Below are positions 11,977-24,900 of a DNA stretch of 64,000 bases, piece by piece (positions within the stretch are counted from its first letter, which is position 1; each line of letters starts with the position of its first letter). The position numbers and the translations under genes were made by a program. Under the pieces are notes generated by a model. The model was not told the origin of the DNA and made no database searches. It saw only the letters and a program-made list of their open reading frames with translations. The stretch is from Leptasterias polaris. Taxonomy: Eukaryota > Echinodermata > Asteroidea > Forcipulatida > Asteriidae. The stretch spans positions 930,001 to 994,000 of the forward strand of contig JAZGTN010000088.1 of assembly GCA_037783415.1 (NCBI GenBank), in the 5' to 3' direction.

Positions 11977-12192
11977 TTAGGGTTAGGGTTAGGGTAAGGG
12001 TTAGGGTATTACAAAAAGGGTAAGGGTAAGGGTTAGAGTTAGGGTACTTGTCAAGGGTTAGGGTACATGTCAAGAGTTATGGGTACTTGTCAAGGGTTAG
12101 GGTTAGGGAACCTGTCAAGGGTTAGGGTTAGGGTTGAGTTAGGGTTAGGATAGGGTTTGGGTTAGGGTTAGGATAGGGTTTGGGTTAGGGTT
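11977..12192. repeat. Interstitial telomere-like TTAGGG array
   Basis: Degenerate GGGTTAGGG/GGGTAAGGG units are interspersed with a short phrase, TACTTGTCAAGGGTTAGGG. Single-copy sequence flanks both sides, so this is interstitial. The same flank (ATCTGTAAAAC) precedes the second telomere-like tract at 16211, which shows the array belongs to unit R. Confidence 0.85.
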
Positions 12193-13786
12193 ACTCTAAA
12201 AACTTGCGGGTCCTAATTGACACGGATCCGGGCCGGGTCCCATGCATGGGGCCTGACGTCATAGTGACCCGGAATCTGTGTCAAAATGACCCTCAATACA
12301 CGATGGTTAAAGTCACAAAGCACCAATTGGCCGTTAAATATCATTGATGACGTCACTGTAACATCCATGCCCACTGGTCCGTCAATAAGTCTTGAGTCGG
12401 TTCTGAACATGGATGTTTTTCTCGTGGATTGATCGTAAGGCCCGGGTTTACTAAGGAATGCCGAAACAATTATAGTCTCTCTAAGACATTCTTATATCAA
12501 ACAATGTTTCCTATAACAAAGGACCGTGGAAATTTCAACCTTTTCAGAGAAATGTCCTAGCAAGTAAACAAAGTATCGTAATTTTATTGCCAACATAATA
12601 TAAGAATATTGCAAAATACAAGAATCAATCATGCTTATAATTTATACTTACTCCATAGTTAATTTTAGAAGTCGGGTTGCATTTATTGACTCGTTGAGAC
12701 TAACATCAAAATGCATAATAGATATTTCCTCTTATTGTGTTTCATGAACCATACTTAATATAAATATTATTTTGTTTGGATAAAACACAAGGCCAAACGG
12801 GTTGTAACATCCCGAGGAAGACTCCGTACTTGTTTTGACTTATTCCAGTGGTGACTAACCCTGCTGATTATAATCCCAATGCTCATTCATTTGTGACAAT
12901 TTGGCGAGAGTCTTGTCTTTATTACTGCACAAACCGCCGCCACTATGGGCTATAAACGTGTTTTTTCTTTCTTTATTTTCTTGCAACTTCGATGACCGAT
13001 TCAGCCCAAATTTTCACAGGTTTGTTATTTTATGCATATGTTGGGATACACCGAGTGACAATACTGGTCTTTGATAATTACCAAACGTGTTCAGTGCCTT
13101 TAATGTTGGACCTTTGAGTCTCCGTGATGCAGATGGGCGTCATGTGTCAATGCTGAGTTGTCTTCCCATTAAGCATCGTATAACTTATTACTTACGTTGC
13201 ACAAACCATATACTTTAAATTTGATAAGTATGTTAATAGTATCTGCAGACCAATCAACCGATACAGCGGCAGCCATCTTGTTTTTTCTCATATTCAAACC
13301 AAACAAAATCAAAGGCTGAACTGGACAACGGTCTCGACCGTTAATGATATAATACAATAATCAGTATTAATTAGCTTGTATAGGCCTATGGGGAGTTGAA
13401 CGTGACAAAGGTAATGGAAGTATAGTAAAAAATTAAAAAAATATTAAAAGGAAAATAATTAAGCGTAAAATGTTGAACACTCCTCATAATGTTATGATTA
13501 TATAATATTTTTTTAAAACTAGCACTTGAAATTTGGCATCCTTTGCAGGTGGTGTTTCTGGTGTACAGAGCATTTTTGAAAAGGATAAATTGTACTGTAT
13601 GAAATCACTCTAGAAAAATGTCATCACAATAAATGATTACTGAGTTGGGTTGATTATAGTCACACATATCGATTTTCAGCTTGTTTGTAGTTTCAATACT
13701 TAACATGCATTTACTGCATTGTGTCAAAAGCGTCACACAACAATTAATATCTCAAAATTCAAAAGCTCTTAGTTTTTGCCACTTAT

Positions 13787-15395
13787 TTATAACCAGCATT
13801 TCCTTTTTCCGTATCCACATCGTTCACACAGGCTTTGGTGGTGTGGAGGTCTTCGATCATCGTCGTCAATGCGGTTCCTTTTGCCTCGGTAGCTCCCATT
13901 TTGCAACCTCATATATCTTTGGGAAAATGAGATGAAATGGGAAAATGAGATGAAATGAAAAAAACACCGAGCATTAACTCTTGAAATGAAAACTGTTTCC
14001 CTTAATCTTCGTATTTTGACACCACTCCCTATAAACATACAGGCGATTAGGTTTAGTATTGGGTTAACTTGGGTAACCCTACAACCATTGGCATACAGGA
14101 GCAATCAATGTGTTAACAATTTTGATATATTTTTTCGAATTTAGCTTGACCCACCCACCCCAAATTTTAAAATATAGACAGACTATTTTATAAACACTGA
14201 AGAACAAAGTGGTGCTTCGGTTGAGCTGAGGTGGATGTTTTAGATCAATGCTCTCCTAGCTTAGGAGTTGTCAGTGGCTCTTCCTGGCTTCGATTTGAGG
14301 AAGTTTTTGCCATCAGGCACGGCGGTCGGCTATCGAAACAAAGTCGACCATTAAGAATGTACAGCACAGACATAACAGACATGATAGATGATTTTGAATG
14401 AAGAGAACGATGGGTTATTTTTCATTAAAATGTTGGAGTTTTCTATTTTTTTAATTGTAAACCGAATTTCAAATTTCAGTTATTTATTTTGACCCACCTA
14501 CCCACAATTTCGAAAAATATATTTTTCAATAAACAATATTCTTAAACGCCATTATTGACAATAGTATCACACCTGTATCCTGAGGTACATACCAAATAAC
14601 TTTATGTTAAACTCTAATCCCCAAAACAACAAACACAAAATACATCTGCCCTACTAAAGTGTTTTTATTTAGCCCTTGAATGAAAAGAAGCCATAGCATT
14701 ACAGGACTTGCTCAAAGATCATGATAATTTGTTGGCGAGAAAGGCAGGGATTCCAACCCCATATTCTGTTCTTGGGTCAGAAATTAAAGCAGGCCCACAA
14801 CTACGTACTCTGCAACAAAAATCTAGTCTCAAAACACATTATGGATTAACAGACAAGGAAAACAAAACATCTCTTAAAATACTTCGATCTGATTGTGTTA
14901 TTCTAGAGAAAAATATGGTATGATAAATACTACTTTATCTATAAATACTATTTTTGATCTGTGATCAGCTGTACGGTTACTTTTTTTAAGGTAAACACAA
15001 ATCAGGTTGGTGGGTTTAGTTTGTTGATGAACTCACAAACATTATTGTGTACCAACGCAAAACAGTTTACCGAAAAGCGTTCATCTCTTCCACTTTACTA
15101 GGTACCTTTCTACTGCATGTATGACCATTTTTTCAAACTCTTCTGGTGGAAACCACAACTTGTTCTCGGCTTTGCACCCTTTGCATTTCTGCAGCCACGC
15201 CCTTGCAATCCTCTGGTTCCGGAGGTCGAGGGTCAACCACGCTAGGTTGGTACTCCAGGAGTTCTTGCATTTGTTACAACGTCGGCAGATTCCTTTCCCA
15301 TGTACACTCTGAAAAGAGTAGTTCCTTGGGATGTCTTGAGGATTAACAGGATCATCAAACGCATCATTCATAACATCTCGGATCAGTCTTGCCAT
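13787..15395 (-). CDS. 3CxxC-type zinc-finger gene, copy C (two exons)
   Basis: Minus-strand gene of 140 codons with the same structure as copy B. Exon 1 (15106-15395) starts at the ATG of MARLIRDVMND. An upstream in-frame extension exists only from a TTG, and its residues diverge between copies, so the MAR start is preferred. Exon 2 (13787-13916) encodes YMRLQNGSYRGKRNRIDDDD and the third cysteine motif LCERCGYGKRKCWL before TAA. Intron length is about 1.19 kb. The three CxxC pairs, the conserved W after the first pair and the FEKMVIHAVER helix identify a zf-3CxxC protein. Family members include ZAR1/ZAR2 and RTPs, but the sequence does not decide between an RNA-binding and a chaperone role. 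Conserved reading frames in three copies amid freely changing non-coding DNA argue for recent selection. Confidence 0.72.
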
Positions 15396-15815
15396 GATAG
15401 TGTAGTAGTGCAAAGGAAGTGCGAAGGTTTTAGAGGTGAGCAAAATAAAGTACAGCCCAAATCCCGTCTGTCTCCTGACAAAGACTACATCAAAATAGCT
15501 GAAAGTGAAGAAAAGATGGCTTTCTTTTTAATAATCACAACCAATAACGGGATTAGGTGTGATGCCCATAATATGGGAGTGGTCGACTGCCCAGACACGA
15601 CAGCAATCATGAGCAGTTAGCACATTCACAACAAAAACAAATCTTATGAAGTCTGATCAACTTGTGCATGCACAAACTAAACCTGGTAATGGTGTTGGAT
15701 ACTGCCACAGCCCACAGCGACAAGAACAAGGTATTTTCTTGAAAAGTAATATTTTGAGCTTACTTTCCACGGTTGTCAATCGGGAAATAACGTGTGTCTG
15801 ACTCATTTCACTGTC

Positions 15816-16210
15816 TCAAACACAAAATAACACTGATAGGGAATTCCCCCTCATAGCGCCACCACGCGGGGGGAAAATTACGTCAACTTCCCATTACATG
15901 TGCTGATGCACTACACATCACTATGAAGTTTGCTTCGACATGGCTTAGAAAACATCGTCAAAATATAGTTCTAGACTTTAAGAGATCATCAATCATGGGG
16001 GCCAATAATTTTATGTTTCATATTTACCAAGTGAACGGAGTAGTGGTCTCGGCTGACCCAGGCTAGGCATGACCTGTCCAAGTGACGGTCTCTACTATAG
16101 TGCTTTTGTAGACTTTTCAAGCTATTGAGTAGTAAATAACAATTGTGTTGCTTGTACTGTAGGCAAAAGAAAAGGTTTAGTTCGAAAATTTGAATCTGTA
16201 AAACTAAATT
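15816..16210. repeat. Tandem unit R, copy D (partial)
   Basis: This repeats the start of the unit: CATAGCGCCACCACGCGGGG, TTAAGAGATCATCAATCATG, GGTCTCGGCTGACCCAGG, then the CTATTGAGTAGTAA and ATCTGTAAAAC blocks seen at 11590-11910. It ends in telomere-like sequence and carries no gene. Confidence 0.75.
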
Positions 16211-16415
16211 TTAGGGTTAAGGGTTATATGGGGGGTTATAGGGGATTATGGGGTTTTATGGGGTTAGGAGGTAAGAGTGGTAAGAGGGGGTTACCCCCTA
16301 ACCAATAACCCCAACCCTAACCCTAACCCCAACCATATCACTAACCCCTAACACTAACCCTAAACCTCTAACCCCCTCTTACCCCCACTTACCCTCTCTT
16401 TCTTACCCTCTCTTT
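16211..16415. repeat. Telomere-like tract with strand switch
   Basis: The first half is G-rich on the plus strand (TTAGGGTTAAGGG, GGGGTTAGGAGG). From about 16295 it becomes C-rich (CCCCTAACC, CCCTAACCCTAACCCC, then CTTACCCTCTCTTTC). The two halves are thus head-to-head, as in an inverted duplication of a degenerate telomeric array. Confidence 0.8.
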
Positions 16416-16423
16416 CTGCCCAT

Positions 16424-17610
16424 ATAAAAACATGATTCATTTGAAATGTATTGCGTCGAAATACGTGCATTTTTACACGCGCGTACTAAGCGCCTGACAA
16501 ACGCCCCGGGGCGATCGAAAGTTTTTAACAAGCGTACACGCATAGCAGTCACTTTTGGTAAGCCAATCAGCGTTGATTTTTAGTGTTTCCCTTCCAGGGG
16601 TTAGAGACGTACGCGGAGTTAGCGGGCGTTACGGCGCGCTGCCCATGGTAGCGAGGCTGTACCAAAAGTGACTGCTATATGGATGGCGTGTTCGCTTGTT
16701 AAAAACTTTCGATCGCTTGTAGGTGCTTGTCGGGCGCTTAGTACGCGCGTGTAAAAATGCACGTGTTTCGACGCAATAGACCCCTTGCGTAACGCGAAAC
16801 GCTACATGGACGCTGATGTCCCGCACACTATTTTACGCACAAAGAACACCTATCGTCCAATCATCTGCCTCCTTTGACCTCAGTGAGGGCACTTTGGCCT
16901 CAGTCAGTGAGGTCGTTTTTTAGAGTGTGATGTCATATACATTTCAAATGAATCATGTTTTTATAATGGTCACCCTAAACTGCATAATATAGAACCATTG
17001 CACAACGCGCAGCGCACAAACACGCGCGACTCCTGTCCGCCATTTTGGGTGTCAAAACGTGCACAAAAGGATGGTACACGTGTTTACGCACAATGCGCTT
17101 GTAAACACGTGTACCATTCTTTTGTGCACGTTTTGACCCCCAAAATTACGCGCGTGTAGATCTTGACGTCATATGCAATGGGTCTATACAGTTAAATGTA
17201 TCACAAGATTGAAAAAGAATAGACCTTATGCATTGACATCACCAAGCCGCGGCCATCTTAGAGGTAAACTGATGATGTAACAATGGAAACGCGCTGATTT
17301 GTACGCGCGGCGCACAGGACTGGCCAATGAACATCTTCCTTTTGACCTCTAGGCGAGGGCGCCCTACTCAAATGACGTCATATGCATAAGGTCTATTAGA
17401 GCGGGCCAGTTGCATGCTCTATGACTTGTGCGTCCTTTGACAGCGCGCTCTTAGTAGTCTCTAACACAGAATGGATCAACCACAGAACTAATTAAATTAC
17501 ATGTATCATTATTTGGATATTTCAAAGTCACACTCCAGGGGGATATGCATTCTGGGACGGAAAACAACATGGCGCGGCGAGATCGAACACCACTGGGAAC
17601 TAGGTTGATA
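16424..17610. repeat. Dispersed palindromic repeat, copy 1
   Basis: This is a composite of nested inverted repeats. Perfect 28-bp arms lie at 16424-16451 and 16937-16964. Inside them ~110-bp arms lie at about 16450-16560 and 16660-16777 (GTACGCGCGTGTAAAAATGC type). A third hairpin sits at 17042-17147. Related sequence recurs at 23040-23590 and 45880-46240, sharing GCTGCCCATGGTAGCGAGGC, GGTGACC-type ends and the GATGGCGCGGCGAGAT block. It looks like a foldback or MITE family. No coding capacity. Confidence 0.7.
17042..17147. repeat. ~48-bp-arm hairpin
   Basis: The left arm (about 17042-17089) and right arm (about 17095-17147) are near-perfect reverse complements around GTACACGTGTTTACGC, with a very short loop. 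It lies inside the dispersed palindromic repeat. Confidence 0.8.
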
Positions 17611-18930
17611 TGCAATACTCTCATGTTCGCATGTCATAATTATTCGGATTCAGCAGGTTTCGTTTGCTGTAGGCCTATTAGCCAAAATTCACTCAATTCC
17701 CGATCATGTATCACAAATTTGTTTTCAAGAGACATTTTGAGGGGGTATGATCAGGGCCTTTACTACTCCTTTAAAAAATATGACCGAGTTGTTTTTAGCG
17801 CTTGTAAACCGAATGCATGTTTTACAAATGACGCTTATATAGTTTACTTTTTTTGATATAATTTCGCGGATTGAATAGTGGTTGTGCCGAGGGTGAGGTG
17901 TTTAATAATGAAATAAATGTGAGTTGTGTTCTTATGGGTTTTAGTGCAAGGGTTAGGTTAAAGCGTTAAGTTTTAGTTCAATGTTCAGGGAGTACTGGAC
18001 TCGATTTCACAAACCACTGAGATTCATCTTAAGATGAGTTGTCAATATGACCATGGTGGTTTGTTTTGTGATATCGCACTTTGCTTAAAAAACGATCAAT
18101 GATAGCTTTTTGTGAAACTGTGAGCCCTTGGTGTGATTGTGGCCATGGTTGGTGTTTGCATTGCAACAACATTTTGCTACGTAAACATAGTCTGAATATA
18201 GGCCCTAATGCTATCATGTGCCAGAAAAATGAATTCATTGAACACACAGCATTCCAGGGTTTTTCTATTTTTATTGTATTACCAAGTCTTTTTCTAATGT
18301 TTACATCCTATGGAGTTTTCGAACCAATTGGATGTATGGATTGTTTGTTAAAAAACCTTAGTGTGCTAATTCTACAACAGTAACTCCTTTCGTAGAAAAC
18401 AGTTCTAAAATAGAGATTTTTTTTTCAAAATCCAAGCTGCCTTTTCTCTTTACGGGGTTCGGGGTACAACTCTTCTGGGTTGTTGTTGTTTTTTGTTTGA
18501 TTTGGGTTTGGTTTTTTTGGGGGGCGGGGTTTTTTGTGTGTTTTTTTTGAAGAGTGAGTCTCCTGAACTGGAGACCGGCAAAATGTTGACTGTATAAAGT
18601 GTGGACTGCAACTTTTACACAGTGCAGTGGTATTAAAATAATTGTAAACAAAGTTAATTGGAGGGGGGATTTTGGTGCTGGGCAGTGTTGACATCGCACA
18701 TCACAGCAGTGGCAAGCCAGCGGGTAAACTGTATAGCGCCCTCCCTTGAGAATGCTACAGCACACGTCTGAATCCCAGACGTTCAGTACGTGATAAAAAA
18801 CGGTAAGGGTCCAGGGTACACATATCATACGACCGCACTTTACTGAGTTATTAATTTACGACAAAGAATCCGTTTCTTCGATCGTTAAAATTAACAATTA
18901 TCAAAATTAGTTTTTTGTTTTATCGAAAGA
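17611..18930. other. Gene-free stretch upstream of BRD7/9
   Basis: No convincing exon. It holds a dispersed repeat around 18006-18130 that resembles 58645-58745, a G/T-rich tract at 18475-18550, and presumably the BRD7/9 promoter and 5' UTR at its right end. No TATA box is evident near the ATG at 18931. Confidence 0.5.
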
Positions 18931-21900
18931 ATGGGCAAAAAACATAAGAAGCATCACAAATCTGACAAGAATCCGGTTGATATTGAAGGTAAGTTAATCT
19001 AAAAGGTGGCTTTTAAATTACCAATAACATTGCAACCATCACTCCACATCATATCAGTCACGGAATCAGCAGCATAAACATTTGTGTTTATCATTAATAT
19101 TATCAAATTCAAATAATAAACCCGCGTAAGGGTTTAATCACGTGTTGTTTTAATCATAAAGTAATTCAATGTTGAATTATGTAATTTAAAACTTAAAAGT
19201 AACGCTTAAAAGTTAAACAGTCAGTAGCGCTTAGTAATGTCACTACACTAGTTTGTAAATGCAGTCCCACCCCCTACTCCCAGTCCCACCAGACTAGTTC
19301 TCTGCGTGCCTTTTCAAGCCCAATATGTTGCGATAATCGTAACCCACCATCCTCCCGACGGTCGGAGACTGGAGGGTTAAGAGACAACCAATGCAAACTA
19401 AGACCATATATGATACTACTTGCAATTTCATACTACTTGCAATTTCGACCATTTTTGACAGACTAGTCACCAGCCAGATTTGCCCAATTTTTACCACTTT
19501 CGAAAATCATGACACAAATTCTAAGAACACGGACTTGATCTTCAAACCAATGTCTAAACTCTAATGAATCCATTCATAACACTCAAAACATCATTGAAAA
19601 AATAATGTGTAAAAAAAAAAAAAAAAAAATTGCTTCCATGCCCTTGACCATTGCCTCGGTGCCCTTTGAAATGTTACAGCACAAATTAAAATTTGCCTCA
19701 TAGAGCAGAGGTGCCCTTTTTACAAAGGAAAAACTGCCTTGCCCTCACAAGAACAAAGTATCACGAAGTTGCACTTGCTAATTTTTTTTATGTGGTTATG
19801 TTTCCTTACACAGTCACAAGGGATCTGATAGCTGAACCACCACTCAAACTCGTCCTTAAAGTTGGAAGTAAGTCCCAGGATGCCAAAACTGGCATTAAAG
19901 ACTTCCATGTGAGCAAGCCAAAGACAGAGGCAACTGTGGCTCCGACGTCGTCCGAGGAGCTCCGTGATACGCCCAAAGAACCCCACCAGAAGAAGAAGAA
20001 GAAGAAGAGGAAGTGGCACGATGCCGAAAACAGCACTTCGGAACAGGAGAGGGCAGCAGACAGCAGTCAGGATCAGGGGGAATCGATGGAGGTAGATGAG
20101 CCAGTCGAGGAGAAACCGAAAGTACTGTTTAGTAGCAAGAAGAAGGTGAGACTCAGAAAGACCCAACTATTATTATTTTTATAAATTTCCGGTAATGAAA
20201 CCAAGGATGCCTCATAAGTGAACTTAATCATTGTAGCTTGCAAACCTGAGGAAAACTTGTAAACAAGGATGCTTGCTACATGAACCAGAACACTCTTCCG
20301 TGCCAAGTGTTCTGGGTTCTTTTATGTGCACTACCAATCCTAGTACATGGGACCTACATCCTAGGCCTAATGTCCAATCTGAAGGACAAAGCAATCATGG
20401 TAAAGTATCTTTCTCAAGGACACAAGTGCCACGACCAGGTCCAGAACCAACACTCCACTGATCAGAAATGCCAAAGCTTGAGTTCGGTGCCCTTAGCTGC
20501 TCGACCACGATATGCCACTCAATAACTTGAGTTCATTTTAAAAAAGGACAGGCCCGTTTCTGCTAGACTTGTCTGGTCAAAAGTTTGGTGGCCCGACAAC
20601 AAAACTACTGGCCTCAGGCCTGTGGTCTTTTGTAAAATTCAAGCCCTGAGGATGACGCCTTCTACCATAGGGCAGATGGCTTCTCGAAAGGATTCCATTC
20701 CATTTGATAGTCTTAAGCCAAGAGTAGAGTAAAACATCGACTCCCTGTTTCTCCTCATCTATTTACTTTTTTTCTTGCCCTACATAATACACATTGGAAC
20801 ATTTTATAAAATGCATTCCTTTTCTTCCCCTCAAAGTCTTCCAAGAAGCAGCGCTACCACGAGGAGGACTCTGAGAGAGCTGAAAGTGTGGATCAACGCT
20901 CTGCTGCCAGCGAGAAGATCCACCATGAACCGAAGACAGAACCCCTCCAACACCCTCCAACACCAAGCATCAGTAGGGAGAGGGAAAACAGTAAGTACTA
21001 TATGTATTTCATTAGGAACATACTGGTTAGGTTTGCGGTAGCCAAGGCAGTACTAATAAGCAGCATGTTACCAGCAACAGAGTCCAGCTTTAAATAAATA
21101 ATAAAAAATAAAATAAATTGTGGTACTTATATAGCGCTTTCCATCGTATCAACAATCTCAAAGCGCTTTACAATATTATTCCCCCGTTCATCAGGTCATG
21201 GGACCACGCGGCAGCCGGTTATCAGCGCTCAATCGATCCTCGACCCTCACAGGTACCCATTCATACTCCTGGGTGGAGAGAGGCAATTGTAGTTAAGCGC
21301 CTTGCCCAAGGGTACAAACACCATGTTCCCGGCAGGGCTCGAACCCACGTACCATCGTACATGAGTCGAACACCGTAACCACTGGACCATGGTATTCTCC
21401 TGAAGACGATCAGAGCATACTGATTGAAATGTTGAGTATCAACAACCGGTTCTGTTCAGAACCAACACTACTAAAAAAAAAGAAGAGATTTACACATATG
21501 GTGCTACCGCAAACCTTACCTGATTATACTCCCACCATGCAAAGTTTCAAATCCAACTTGACATACTCATACTGGTTAACAATGTCCTTTAAAGGCAGGG
21601 TATACTTTTGGTAATTGTCAAAGACCAGTAAACTCACTTGGTGTATCCCAACATATGCCTAAAATAACAAACCTGTAAAACTTTTGGCTCAATTGGTCAT
21701 CAAAATTGCAAGAAAATAATGAAAGAGAAAAAACACCCTTGTTGCATTGATTTGTGTGCCAGAGATACCTGAGAAAGGCTTCATGCCTGAAGCGTTTCTC
21801 AGATTCAAATGTTTTGGTGAAAAAACCAGTCTTTCTCTAAAACTACATTACATCAAAAGGGGTTCATTTCTAACAATGTCTTACGGTATCAACAGCTATC

Positions 21901-24900
21901 CAGTGCTCTTTACCAAGTAAGTTTTTTATGGCCATTAACTTGTGGAGTAATTGCCAAAAGTACACCCTGCCTCTAGCTATATCTGTGGTCATTTTCTTCA
22001 TGGTATACTTAGTTATATGTTGGGTGTTGTGGTCAAGAGGTCAAGGGTGACAGATTCAAGTTCTGTAGTTTACAGAATGTGGGTTCGAATCCAGGCCTGG
22101 TGAATTTTGTTCACAGGACTCGGGGGAAGTACTGAGTGTACAGTGCACTACACACATCGGTGTATATATAAAACGAAATAATATTCTTTATCACCAATAC
22201 AAACTTAACGTCTATGGAACAGGGTCAACGTGAGAACTTAATAGATTAGTCATCTGCTAAGTTACTAACTAAAGTTTATATCTAAATTTATCTTAAATTG
22301 TTGAACAATTATTTGTGTTGTTTGTATTCAAATAATTTCTTTGTGTATCATTCAAGTTCATGACTTTAAGGTTTTTGTTTTTTGTTTTGTTTACAGTTAT
22401 CAACAAAATAGCCCTGAAAAAGGTACTTGAGAGTCTGCAGAAAACTATTCAGAGGTAAGCCAGATTTGCATCGAAATGTTAAATTTCTTTATGAGAGTTG
22501 CTCTTTTTGTTGATTTATTTTTGTTTATTCCTTATTAGCCCCGGAGAACCTCTCAGTGAAATACTGTTTTTCAATGGTGCCATGCACAGCTGTGTATGGA
22601 GAGAGAGTTGCGAATGACGATGACTAGAGCAAGCTAGTCGAAACGTTGAGACCAATTAAGAACTCACTCCGCGGCAGTGAAGTTAATAACGAGAAGTCCC
22701 CTCGATCCACTAAGCGAAAGTAGTAGTCCCGGCCGATTACCTACCTTCCGCCAAGGTAGTAGTTAATAAGCAGGACAGTTCTTTTCAGAACTAAGAGGTC
22801 TCCCGAATTCCAAATAATCTACTCCGCTGCAGTAGAATAAATAGCAAGACAAGTTCTCAAAGAACAAAATCTACCTAGCAAGTAGATATGGTGTTACCAC
22901 AAACCAAATATACATTGATACCTCACCATGCAATGCCTCAAATCCCATATAACTTGCAATTAAAAACCATTTTAGGTTCGAGAAATGCATACAGGTGTGC
23001 ACACGCATGGTTGCTAGACTAGACTGCACATTGAGTTGTGCTCAACCTCGTTCCCAGGGGTAATCGATCTCGCTGCGCCATTTTTTTCCAGCATGCCTTG
23101 CTCCCTCATATCCCCCTGGAATTGGTTCCTTAAAGTGTGCTAGAATCTAGCACATTTTAAATTAGGCCTGTAGTCGATCCACTCTACGCGCGCACTCGCA
23201 AACCGCTGGCACCAAGTCAGAGAGCAACTGGTACCCTCTCATTCCTCTTTGATATTGTGACATGTCTAACCGTATGCAGTTTAGGGTGACCGTGTAAAAA
23301 CAAGATTCATTTGAAATCGAATCGCATCAAAAATACTTGCATTTTCACACACGAGTACCATCGCGTACTAAGCGTCCTTCAAGCGTCATGCAAGCGCTCG
23401 AAAGTTTTCAACACGCGTGGACGCAAAGTATTCACTTTAGATAGCCAATCAGCATTGTTTTTCAGCACATCCCTACCAGGGGTTAGTGACGAGAGGTACG
23501 ATACGGCGCGCTGCCCATGGTAGCGAGGCTGAGTTGTGCTACACTTGGACCGAAAATGGCGTCCAGCAACCATGTGACCAACGAAAGTTGGTCCCTCCAT
23601 GTCTTAACTCTCTTAATACACAGCTCTGGTGCTAAGCAACAACAGTATATAAATTAATATAAAAAATAGTTCATGGCCTGACATTTCGACCTTAGCATTG
23701 TCTTTTTCGAAGACATTATTTAAATAACAGTACCAAAGTAAATGAACATTGACAAATAATAGGGCAACAACTATTAAACCCCCAATTATTATGCCAACAA
23801 GTAATTGTACAATATCAATGGAAAATATGTAAATAAAAAAAAATCAATGTACCTAAAATACGTTTTAAAAAATGAACTTGCATACATTTTGACTTCCAGG
23901 ATTAAATACTCGCATCCTTGTGTCCTTCGATTGTATATTTTAACATAATCATAGGAAGACGCTTATTGATTGGCCAATCGATTGGAAGTAAACTTTTCAA
24001 AATCTTGTTTATAGGAAAGATGTTGATCAGTTCTTTGCGTGGCCAGTGAACGATGTCATCGCGCCGGGGTATTCAAGCATCATCCTGCACGCCATGGATT
24101 TTAGCACCATGAAGAAGAAGATCGACAATAATGAATACACTTCTCTTGACGAGTACAAGGTATTAGACTACCGACCAATCATCATCAATAACAGCTGGGC
24201 CCAATTTCATAGAGCTGCTTAAAGAGGAAGGGAAGTGACCAATAGACCAATCCATTAAGCCCCGCCTCCTTACGAGTTGACCAATCACAGCCGCGAAACC
24301 CGATCACCATTAGAGCAAAGATCACCAAACGGCTCAAATGGTGATCAGATTTCGCGGCTGTGATTGGTCAATGAGAAATGGGCGGGGCTTAATGGATCGG
24401 TGTATTCTATTTTGTTTTGTACTCATTTTCTCATAGAGTAGTCCTTATGTGAGTGGGGGGAAAAAATTACGAGTCTCTAACCTCACATTAAAATGGTGTA
24501 AATCCATTTTATTCAATACCCTTGCAGTGCAAAAAAGTGTCGACATCCAAAACATCTGATGACATCATTCTGAGGAAAATGGACCTCAACATTTTTGTTC
24601 GGGAATATTTTGGTTCAGTCAAACTTACTTTCAATCAAATTTAATCAAAACAGCATTGAATGTGACATTTTGACGGTCAACAAATTCCTCCTTGGATGTA
24701 AAGATCTGATAGTTGTTGAATAACAATGACGTTGTGTTTCAAATTTCGCTCAGAAAAAGTCAGTTTGAACCAAAACATCCCTGTACAAAAATGTAGTGAC
24801 CCATTTTTTCTCAGAATGATGTCATCAGATGTTTTTGATGTTGACAATTTTTGCACTGGAAGGGTATCGAATGCAATGTCAATTTACACCATTTTAATGT

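Larger units (their letters stand above)
10736..15815. repeat. Tandem unit R, copy C
   Basis: The longest copy. Extra material relative to copy B includes 11510-12340 (with telomere-like repeats), about 12690-13080, and 14241-14430. The remainder aligns closely: 12352-12530 with 7676-7850, 13100-14240 with 8190-9345, and 14460-15815 with 9355-10735. It carries the best copy of the 3CxxC gene. Confidence 0.75.

Noticed and set aside
11977..12192. Chromosome end
   Set aside because: TTAGGG-like units are degenerate and flanked by unit R on both sides; interstitial.
18358..18828. Minus-strand 156-codon ORF upstream of BRD7/9
   Set aside because: Low-complexity Lys/Pro/Thr run from a G/T-rich tract; no domain or splice support.
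22028..22100. Functional tRNA gene (plus strand)
   Set aside because: B box present, but the acceptor arm does not pair and a SINE tail follows.
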